A DNA stretch of 5,788 bases from an uncultured bacterium (lineage in GTDB: Bacteria; Patescibacteriota; Microgenomatia; UBA1400; PJMF01): NCBI GenBank assembly GCA_903959355.1, contig CAJBWJ010000075.1, positions 1 to 5,788 of the forward strand, given 5' to 3'. The position numbers and the translations under genes are program-made. Under the pieces are notes generated by a model. The model was not told the DNA's origin. It searched no databases and worked only from the letters and a program-made list of their open reading frames with translations. Position 1 is the stretch's first letter, and each line of letters begins with the position of its first letter. Below, piece by piece: positions 1 through 5,672 of this stretch.

Positions 1-1613
1 CCAAAAAAATTGCCAAAAAAGAAGAAGGTCAACAAGCTTTGCAGGTTCTAAATGCCGCCGGCATTGATTTAGCTGCTGTAGATACTCAAATTCATGATGC
101 TACTTTCTTACAAATGCTTTGGGAGTTAGTGATTAATTTCTTGCCAATTATTCTAATGTTTGTTTTCTTAATGGTTGTTTTTAAACAAGCTAAAGGTGGT
201 GGTGATGCCATGTTTGGTATGGGTAAGAGTAAGGCCAAAGTTTTTGTCAAAGGTAAGCAAAATATTAGTTTTAAAGACGTTGGTGGTATGAATGAGGCCA
301 AGAAAGAATTAGAAGAAATTGTTGATTTTCTTAAAAATCCAAAGAAATATGCCAAAGTTGGTGCTCGTACTCCAAAAGGTGTTCTTTTAGTTGGTCCAGC
401 TGGTACAGGTAAAACTTTATTAGCTAGAGCAGTGGCTGGTGAAGCAGGTGTTCAATTTCTTTCCATTGCTGGTAGTGAATTTATGGAAATGTTAGTCGGT
501 GTTGGTGCTTCTCGTGCTAGAGATTTGTTCGAAACTGCCAAAAAGATTGCTCCTTCAATTATCTTTATTGACGAAATTGATGCTATTGGTCGTATGAGAA
601 GTCGTAATAGCATGTCTTCTCATGACGAGCGTGAACAAACCCTTAATCAAATTTTAGTGGAGATGGATGGATTTACTCAAAATGACAATGTTATTGTGAT
701 GGCTGCCACTAATCGTGGTGACATGCTTGATCCAGCTTTAATTAGACCTGGTCGTTTTGATCGTCGTGTTCAAATCAATTTACCAGATCTTGAAGAGCGT
801 AAATTTATTTTAAGTATTCACGCCAAGAATAAAACTTTCACCAAAGATCTTGATTGGTCAAAAGTGGCTAAGCGCACCGTTGGTTTTTCTGGAGCTGACC
901 TAGAAAATATGCTCAATGAAGCTGCTATCGCCATTGCCAGAGAAAGTCGTGAAGAAGTGACCTTAGAAGACATCGAAGAAGCTTCTTTAAAGGTTAAGTA
1001 CGGTCCTAGTAAGAAGCGTTTGCAGGATGACGAAGAAAAGAAGATGACTGCTTATCATGAGGCTGGTCACGCTGTTCTAGCTCATGTCTTGCCATATGCA
1101 GATCCAGTGCATCGTATTTCCATTGTTTCTAGAGGTCAGGCTCTTGGTTATACTTTTACTCCTCCAGAAAAAGACAAGCTGCAGGTTCTAAAATCTGAAT
1201 TACTCGATGATATGGTAGTTATGTTGGGTGGTCGAGCTGCTGAGATGTTGATCTTTAATGAGCAAACTGCTGGTGCTAGTAGTGACATCGATCGTGCCAC
1301 CAGAATCGCTCGTAGTATGGTCGTGCGCTTTGGTATGAGTAAACTTGGACCAATGAACTTTGGTTTACAGTATGAAAATGAAGACTACAGTAGAGCTTGG
1401 GGTGAGCCAGACAAGCCATCAACTAAATTACAAGAAAAAGTCGATGATGAAATGATGAATTATATTTCTGAAGCAGAAAAAAGAGCTATGGATCTACTCA
1501 AAAAATATAAATCCAGCTTAGATAAAATTGCTGAGAATTTGCTAGACAAAGAAACTTTGGATTCAGATGAATTTGCTAAGCTCATGGACATGCCAAAAGC
1601 TAAAGCTGTATAA
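1..1613 (+). CDS. ftsH: ATP-dependent zinc metalloprotease FtsH, 5'-truncated by the window edge
   Basis: This is a membrane-anchored AAA+ protease that unfolds and degrades membrane and short-lived cytosolic proteins as a hexamer. The frame is open from base 3, so the true start lies upstream and the first transmembrane helix and most of the extracytoplasmic domain are missing. The TTG at 39 is an internal Leu codon, not a start. Residues are numbered from that codon. The second membrane helix is at about 23-48. The AAA module has Walker A GPAGTGKT (119-126), Walker B IIFIDEID (174-181), and a second region of homology with N225 and arginine fingers R236 and R239. The protease domain has zinc motif HEAGH (340-344), with D416 in GASSDID as the likely third ligand. 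The C-terminus is of usual length. Two oddities are Ala for the second Pro in GPPGTGKT and MLVG instead of MFVG at the pore loop (151-154). The family call is certain. Confidence 0.98.
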   Translation, partial: KKIAKKEEGQQALQVLNAAGIDLAAVDTQIHDATFLQMLWELVINFLPIILMFVFLMVVFKQAKGGGDAMFGMGKSKAKVFVKGKQNISFKDVGGMNEAKKELEEIVDFLKNPKKYAKVGARTPKGVLLVGPAGTGKTLLARAVAGEAGVQFLSIAGSEFMEMLVGVGASRARDLFETAKKIAPSIIFIDEIDAIGRMRSRNSMSSHDEREQTLNQILVEMDGFTQNDNVIVMAATNRGDMLDPALIRPGRFDRRVQINLPDLEERKFILSIHAKNKTFTKDLDWSKVAKRTVGFSGADLENMLNEAAIAIARESREEVTLEDIEEASLKVKYGPSKKRLQDDEEKKMTAYHEAGHAVLAHVLPYADPVHRISIVSRGQALGYTFTPPEKDKLQVLKSELLDDMVVMLGGRAAEMLIFNEQTAGASSDIDRATRIARSMVVRFGMSKLGPMNFGLQYENEDYSRAWGEPDKPSTKLQEKVDDEMMNYISEAEKRAMDLLKKYKSSLDKIAENLLDKETLDSDEFAKLMDMPKAKAV

Positions 1614-1614
1614 T
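1585..1614 (+). promoter_or_regulatory. Sigma70-like promoter inside the ftsH 3' end, driving the channel gene
   Basis: TGGACA (1585-1590, five of six matches to TTGACA) is followed after 18 bases by a perfect TATAAT (1609-1614) that overlaps the ftsH stop codon. Only seven bases separate the -10 from the GTG start at 1622, so the predicted transcription start falls at or beside the start codon. That would give a leaderless mRNA. The boxes are seen directly; their activity is inferred. In AT-rich DNA a chance TATAAT is not rare, but the -35 match and placement strengthen the call. Confidence 0.5.
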
Positions 1615-1621
1615 TTAAATC

Positions 1622-2047
1622 GTGAGACACATACTTGCCCAGTTATTTCGTCAGCGTACTTTGCGTAAGATTTTAGTTTCACTTTTTTTTCTTTCTTTTT
1701 CTTTGGCCATTTTAGTTGTGCCTCTTGAAGCAGGCAAACCAAATGCTAAGATCCATGATCTTGAGGATTCCATCTGGTGGATGGTCTCGACCGTTACTTC
1801 AGTTGGCTATGGAGATGTTGTTCCGGTAACTTTTGAAGGCAGAGCACTTGGTATGATTTTACAAATCATTGGTGTAGTCATGACCAGTAGTATTATTGGT
1901 AGTTTGGTAGATCAACTTCATAGAAAAAGAGATAATTATGAATTTGAGCGAATTTCTGCAAAATTAGATCAAATAAGTGGAGCTGTAGAAGAAACCAAGA
2001 AAAAAACTGATTTTATCATTTTGCAAAAAGGTGAGAAGAAATCATAA
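1622..2047 (+). CDS. Small two-transmembrane potassium channel (Ion_trans_2 type)
   Basis: This is a predicted 141-residue pore-forming subunit that would assemble as a tetramer in the cytoplasmic membrane and pass K+. A basic N-terminus (R2, R10, R12, R15, K16) precedes the first helix (about 17-34). A pore helix at about 47-58 leads into the selectivity filter TVTSVGYGD (57-65). The second helix is at about 75-97. The filter has Ser60 where KcsA has Thr75. The C-terminal tail is charged with hydrophobic residues at I111, L115, I118 and V122, a 4-3-4 spacing that suggests a short tetramerising coiled coil. There is no RCK or other regulatory domain. GTG is chosen as start because an in-frame stop lies at 1616-1618, no ATG occurs before the pore, and it keeps the basic N-terminus. 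No Shine-Dalgarno is visible. It lies eight bases after ftsH and may be co-transcribed as well as having its own promoter. Confidence 0.88.
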   Translation: MRHILAQLFRQRTLRKILVSLFFLSFSLAILVVPLEAGKPNAKIHDLEDSIWWMVSTVTSVGYGDVVPVTFEGRALGMILQIIGVVMTSSIIGSLVDQLHRKRDNYEFERISAKLDQISGAVEETKKKTDFIILQKGEKKS

Positions 2048-2076
2048 TTGGATTATCTTTTGTAACTAAAAAACAA

Positions 2077-2101
2077 TAATTTTAACTCTCTGTTAAAATT
2101 A
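2077..2101. repeat. Perfect 10-bp inverted repeat over the exonuclease promoter
   Basis: TAATTTTAAC (2077-2086) and GTTAAAATTA (2092-2101) are exact reverse complements around a five-base centre, TCTCT. The right arm contains the -10 candidate of the next gene. It could be an operator half-site pair or a weak RNA hairpin ending the channel transcript. The stem is almost all A/T with no U-tract after it, so a classical intrinsic terminator is unlikely. Chance symmetry in AT-rich DNA remains possible. Confidence 0.5.
2091..2099 (+). promoter_or_regulatory. Extended -10 promoter element for the exonuclease gene
   Basis: TGTTAAAAT reads as an extended -10, with TG, one base, then TAAAAT at 2094-2099 (five of six matches to TATAAT). 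No -35 resembling TTGACA occurs 16-18 bases upstream, which is common for extended -10 promoters. Six bases separate it from the ATG at 2106, so the transcript would start at about the start codon and carry almost no leader. This agrees with the absence of a Shine-Dalgarno there. Confidence 0.42.
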
Positions 2102-2105
2102 AATC

Positions 2106-3038
2106 ATGTCTTCTCGTCGTAAATTCCTTTTAGTTGATGCTCATGCTTTGATTTACCGGGCCTATTACGCTATACCTGGTTTAAGTGATCCAAACGGTCA
2201 GTTGGTCAATGCAGTCTATGGTTTTAGCAAAATGGTACTCAATGCCATCTCCTACTTTGAACCAGAATATGCCGCAGTTTGTTTTGATCATCCAAAGCCA
2301 ACTTTTCGTCACAAAAAATTTGATGGCTATAAAGCTCAAAGAGCAAAAATGCCAGATGATCTAATTCCTCAAATTCAAATCGTTAAAGATGTGGTATCAG
2401 CTCTTGGAATTCCCAAATTTGAAATGGAAGGTTTCGAAGCAGACGATCTCATTGGCACTGTTAACTGCAAAGTTGAAGACTTAGACAAAACTCTATTAAC
2501 GATCATCGTTACCGGTGATCAAGATTCTTTTCAGCTGGTTGATGATGATACCCATATTTGGATGCCGGCTCGCGGCAAACAAAAAGGTGATATCGAATAC
2601 GATGCCTCCATGGTGGAGAAAAAACTTGGTATTAAACCGCTTCAAGTAATCGATCTCAAAGCTTTAATGGGCGATAATTCTGACAATATTCCAGGTATTA
2701 AAGGAGTTGGTCCAAAAACTGCAGCAGCTCTTATTCAAAAATTTGAAACCATCGAAAAGATTTATGAATTTTTGGATCAAAATCCAACTGGAGACAGTTT
2801 AATAAAAGGTGCTCTTTTGGAAAAACTGTTGAGTGGCAAAGAATCAGCTTTTATGAGTAAAGATTTGGCAACTATTGAATGTGAAGCTCCAATTGATTTT
2901 AATCTAGAAAATTGTCGCGTAACTTCTTACGATAAAAATCAAATCATTGAAATTTTTCAAAGACTTGGTTTTAAATCTTTAATCAATTCTTTGCCAAAAG
3001 ATGCTTTTGAAGCATCAGTGCAGGAAGCTTTGTTTTAA
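2106..3038 (+). CDS. Free-standing 5'-3' exonuclease / flap endonuclease (PolA N-terminal domain family)
   Basis: This 310-residue metal-dependent nuclease would remove RNA primers and 5' flaps during Okazaki fragment processing and repair. It equals the N-terminal domain of DNA polymerase I but ends where that domain ends. A stop is followed by an unrelated gene, so it is not a truncated polA. Metal-binding and DNA-contact motifs are in order: D11 in VDAHALIYRAYYA, D61, R68 in TFRH, EADD (111-114), TGDQD with D138 and D140 (136-140), and GDNSDN with D190 and D193 (189-194). A helix-hairpin-helix GIKGVGPKTA follows (197-206). All expected acidic residues appear present, so it should be active. 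The ATG at 2106 gives the conserved N-terminus directly. No Shine-Dalgarno precedes it. The glycosyltransferase follows after 16 bases. Short homologues such as ExoIX (xni) in other bacteria are an alternative name. Confidence 0.95.
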   Translation: MSSRRKFLLVDAHALIYRAYYAIPGLSDPNGQLVNAVYGFSKMVLNAISYFEPEYAAVCFDHPKPTFRHKKFDGYKAQRAKMPDDLIPQIQIVKDVVSALGIPKFEMEGFEADDLIGTVNCKVEDLDKTLLTIIVTGDQDSFQLVDDDTHIWMPARGKQKGDIEYDASMVEKKLGIKPLQVIDLKALMGDNSDNIPGIKGVGPKTAAALIQKFETIEKIYEFLDQNPTGDSLIKGALLEKLLSGKESAFMSKDLATIECEAPIDFNLENCRVTSYDKNQIIEIFQRLGFKSLINSLPKDAFEASVQEALF

Positions 3039-3041
3039 ATA

Positions 3042-3047
3042 AATAAT
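3042..3047 (+). promoter_or_regulatory. Possible -10 element before the glycosyltransferase
   Basis: AATAAT (five of six matches to TATAAT) ends seven bases before the ATG at 3055, the same spacing seen at the two preceding genes. There is no matching -35 and no TG extension, and the 16-base gap is nearly pure A/T, so chance is a serious alternative. The gene may instead simply be read through from the exonuclease. Confidence 0.2.
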
Positions 3048-3054
3048 TAAAAAT

Positions 3055-4200
3055 ATGTCAAAAACATCTTCTTTAAAAATTGCTTTAGTTCACGATTATT
3101 TGCGAGAATATGGTGGAGCTGAGCGCGTTTTAGAAGCTTTACATGAAATTTATCCAGATGCTCCAGTCTACACGGCTTTTGTTGATGAAGTTGCGATGGG
3201 TCAGAATTGGCAGCGTTTTGCTAGTTGGGATATTCGTCAAAGCAAGCTAATCAATTTGCCTTTTTATAAAAAACTTTTTTCTCCCATGCGTATTTTTGCT
3301 AAATGGGCTTTTGAACAGTTCGATCTAAGTGAATATGATTTGGTGATTAGTTCCTCCAATGCTTATTTTGCCAAAGCAGTCGTCGTTTCAAATGGCAAAC
3401 ATTTTTGTTATTGTCACACACCTCCAAGAGTTTTATATGGTTACAGCGCCAAAAGTAATTGGCAAGCAAATCCTTTAACTCGTTTTGCTGGTAATTTTCT
3501 CAATCATTTTGTTAGACAAATGGACTTCACTGCTTCGCAAAATCCAGATGTTTTTATTGCCAACTCTAAAGAAACAACTCTTAGAATCAAAAAATTTTAT
3601 AAAAGAGAGAGTATTATTATCAATCCGCCAATTAAAATTTATGATCAAGCAGCAAGCTTTTTTAATAAATTAAGTGACCAAAAATTACAAGATTTTAGCC
3701 AACAAAAACGAAATTCTTATTATTTATATGTGAATCGCTTAGCGATGGCTAAACATCCAGAATTAGCAGTGCAAGTAGCGACCGAATTGGGTTTAGAGCT
3801 AAAAATGGTCGGTTCTGGAGCGATGCTGGCTGGTTTGAAAGAAATGGCTGGTGCTAATGTAGAATTTTTAGGAGCAGTTGATGATGTTGAATTGGCTAGT
3901 TTGTATCGCGATGCAAAGGCCTTGCTTTATCCAGTGGAAGATGAAGATTTTGGGATGGTGCCAGTAGAAGCGATGGCTTTTGGTACACCAGTCATTGCCC
4001 ATAATTCTGGTGGACCAAGAGAAACTATAACTTCAGGAAAAACAGGAATATTTTTTGAAGATCTAAATGTTGAGAGTTTAAGTCAGGCTATTAAAAATTT
4101 TGAACAAAATTTTAGCTACAAACCTTTGCAAATTCATCAAAGCACCAGCGTCTATTCTTTTGCCACTTTTAAGGAAAAGATTCAGTCGCTAGTTAAATGA
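3055..4200 (+). CDS. GT4-family glycosyltransferase (GT-B fold), possibly a mannosyltransferase-like enzyme
   Basis: This 381-residue enzyme is predicted to move a sugar from a nucleotide-sugar donor onto a lipid-linked or surface glycan at the cytoplasmic side of the membrane. The N-terminal acceptor domain opens with KIALVHDYLREYGGAERVLE (8-27), with the Gly-Gly loop typical of GT-B enzymes. CYCHTPPRVLYGY (118-130) resembles the CYCHTPxR motif of WbaZ-like mannosyltransferases. The C-terminal donor domain has VNRLAMAKHPELAV (226-239), where R228 and K233 are likely donor-phosphate contacts. It also has the EX7E motif, E297 to E305, in EDFGMVPVE, and a GTPVIAHNSGGPRETI loop (310-325). No membrane helix or signal peptide is seen. 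Length is normal and both domains are complete. The ATG start places the first strand correctly; no Shine-Dalgarno is visible. The GT4 call is firm, but sugar donor and acceptor cannot be read from sequence. Its stop is two bases from that of the opposing hydrolase. Confidence 0.93.
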   Translation: MSKTSSLKIALVHDYLREYGGAERVLEALHEIYPDAPVYTAFVDEVAMGQNWQRFASWDIRQSKLINLPFYKKLFSPMRIFAKWAFEQFDLSEYDLVISSSNAYFAKAVVVSNGKHFCYCHTPPRVLYGYSAKSNWQANPLTRFAGNFLNHFVRQMDFTASQNPDVFIANSKETTLRIKKFYKRESIIINPPIKIYDQAASFFNKLSDQKLQDFSQQKRNSYYLYVNRLAMAKHPELAVQVATELGLELKMVGSGAMLAGLKEMAGANVEFLGAVDDVELASLYRDAKALLYPVEDEDFGMVPVEAMAFGTPVIAHNSGGPRETITSGKTGIFFEDLNVESLSQAIKNFEQNFSYKPLQIHQSTSVYSFATFKEKIQSLVK

Positions 4201-4229
4201 ATTTAATTCTTAGTTAATTTAATTTTAGC
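4188..4229. repeat. Imperfect AT-rich stem spanning both convergent stop codons
   Basis: GCTAGTTAAAT (4188-4198) can pair with ATTTAA (4217-4222) plus TTAGC (4225-4229), leaving a two-base bulge, one G-U pair and an 18-base loop. TAGTTAA also occurs as a direct repeat (4190-4196 and 4211-4217). The stem could help end transcription from both sides, since no other space is available. However, it is A/T-dominated and has no U-tract in either direction, so terminator function is only a guess. Confidence 0.22.
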
Positions 4230-5627
4230 TACTTCATTAACAGGCATAAAAACCTCAGCTCTAAGTGCAGCTGCAGTGGTAGCTATTTCTTGACTTTGTT
4301 TGGATCCACCAAGGAATTCTTTACTGAGAGTATATGAACCTGGTTCAATGTTGATAAAAGTGATCGGTACTAATTCACTATGCGAAGATTTGGAGTCAAA
4401 ATTAGCGATCACCAATTCTGTTTCACCTTTGTCATTTTTAGCTGCCAAGGCTTTTACCCAAGATCCAAGGCCAGTGATTTGTAAACGCTGATCAGCAATG
4501 CTATCTACCATTTTTAAAGCTCTGTAACGAGGTTTACTATTGGCGCCAAAATCATTATGAGTAAATAATCCCCAGCGTCCCCAATAATTTTGGCCAGCTG
4601 GATCCTTGCCATCTTGAATTTCAAAAGCAAAAGCTCTTTGTACATTATTGCTCATGGAAATAGCACCGGCTGCAGTATGAGCTGCTCCATATTGATTGTC
4701 ATATCCAGGATTATTGTTACTATCAAAACCCCACTCAGTGATTTGAAATTCCAAAGTCGGCTCTAATTGAGGATATGCTTGCACCCATTCTTTAGCTGAT
4801 TGCATGTCTTTGGCAAATTGATCCAGATCAGTACTATATCTGTGCCAAGAGAAAAAATCACAACGCCATTTATTATCGACGCAGCCTTTAGCCCAAGCTG
4901 TAAACCAGTTTTCATAAAGAGCTGTAATAGCCGGTCCACCCAATTTAAATGGTAGGGCACCTCTGGCGTTTTTAGCACCAGCACTAGCGTAACCATATAA
5001 GGTTAAATAATTTTTATCACCATAATATTTAAAAGAACCAAAGAGATCTGGCTCATTCCAAACTTCATAGTAAACATCTCGAATACCTTTGGTCCCACTG
5101 ACATGTTCGATAGTTTTTTGAACAACTAATTGCCAGTCTGCCCAATTGGTTGGGTAGGCCAAAATATCTCCAGAAGAAATAGCAGGAGGCATGTAACTCA
5201 ATGAGATGTATGGTTTAGCGCCAGTTTTTACAATGTCATCAATAATCAAATCAAATTTAGTCCAATCAAAACTAACATTGCCTGGTCCTCCTTGAACAAT
5301 TTCATAAAAGTCATAAACATGATCTAAGCGGATGTACTCTGGTTTGAGGGCAGCTACCTGCGGAGTTAATTTATCAATACGCCAAGCATGATCCTCGCCA
5401 CCTTGAGCAAGATTACGCCATGGTCTAGGCATTGGTCCAAGAACTGCGCTTACGTCAACAATTAAATTAGCAGGCATACCGCTAGCCTGGCCAAAAAATT
5501 CTCTAACTACTTTGATTTGCCAAGCTCCAGCCATGACTCCTCCAGCAGTAAAAAGCAGTGCCAAAAAAGATAATAAAATTTTTCTTTTCTTTTGAAGTCT
5601 TGGATTAATTGGGTAATTTTGCTGCAT
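4203..5627 (-). CDS. Membrane-anchored or secreted GH39-like glycoside hydrolase (clan GH-A)
   Basis: This 474-residue enzyme is predicted to cleave glycosidic bonds outside the cytoplasmic membrane. A basic N-terminus (R10, K13, K14, R15, K16) precedes one hydrophobic helix (about 18-36), either a signal anchor or a signal peptide cut near VMAGA. The (beta/alpha)8 domain spans about 55-375. YEVWNEPDL (187-195) carries the presumed acid/base E192, and ITEWG (296-300) the nucleophile E298. Their 106-residue separation is close to that in GH39 enzymes such as alpha-L-iduronidase. IRLDHVYDF (99-107), GGPA (230-233) and FSWHRYS (259-265) also fit GH39. Cys249 and Cys256 could form a disulfide outside the cell. 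Residues about 385-474 look like the beta-sandwich that follows the barrel in this family. No cell-wall anchor or carbohydrate-binding module is seen. ATG at 5627 keeps the basic N-terminus; no Shine-Dalgarno is visible. Substrate is unknown, with beta-xylosides or uronic-acid glycans possible. Confidence 0.88.
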   Translation of the reverse strand: MQQNYPINPRLQKKRKILLSFLALLFTAGGVMAGAWQIKVVREFFGQASGMPANLIVDVSAVLGPMPRPWRNLAQGGEDHAWRIDKLTPQVAALKPEYIRLDHVYDFYEIVQGGPGNVSFDWTKFDLIIDDIVKTGAKPYISLSYMPPAISSGDILAYPTNWADWQLVVQKTIEHVSGTKGIRDVYYEVWNEPDLFGSFKYYGDKNYLTLYGYASAGAKNARGALPFKLGGPAITALYENWFTAWAKGCVDNKWRCDFFSWHRYSTDLDQFAKDMQSAKEWVQAYPQLEPTLEFQITEWGFDSNNNPGYDNQYGAAHTAAGAISMSNNVQRAFAFEIQDGKDPAGQNYWGRWGLFTHNDFGANSKPRYRALKMVDSIADQRLQITGLGSWVKALAAKNDKGETELVIANFDSKSSHSELVPITFINIEPGSYTLSKEFLGGSKQSQEIATTAAALRAEVFMPVNEVAKIKLTKN

Positions 5628-5672
5628 TAAAATTCTTTTTTTTATCGACTATTTAAGTTATTTACTGAATTT

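Noticed and set aside
39..41. TTG as the start codon of FtsH
   Set aside because: The frame is open upstream to base 3, and FtsH should have a first membrane helix and extracytoplasmic domain before this point; the gene is cut by the window edge.
92..355. Minus-strand 87-codon open frame
   Set aside because: It is antisense to the FtsH membrane helix and early AAA region and has no recognisable motif or promoter.
41..1192. Repeat of GCAGGTTCTAAA at 41-52 and 1181-1192
   Set aside because: Twelve bases encoding Leu-Gln-Val-Leu-type residues in two unrelated parts of FtsH; most likely a codon-usage coincidence.
3485..3673. Plus-strand 62-codon frame inside the glycosyltransferase
   Set aside because: It lies fully within a well-supported gene in another frame, with composition expected of an out-of-frame reading.
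4300..4491. Plus-strand 63-codon frame opposite the hydrolase
   Set aside because: It is antisense to the hydrolase C-terminal domain and shows no domain or start signal.
4763..4996. Minus-strand 77-codon frame within the hydrolase
   Set aside because: It overlaps the catalytic barrel in a different frame on the same strand; the GH39-like frame carries the active-site motifs.
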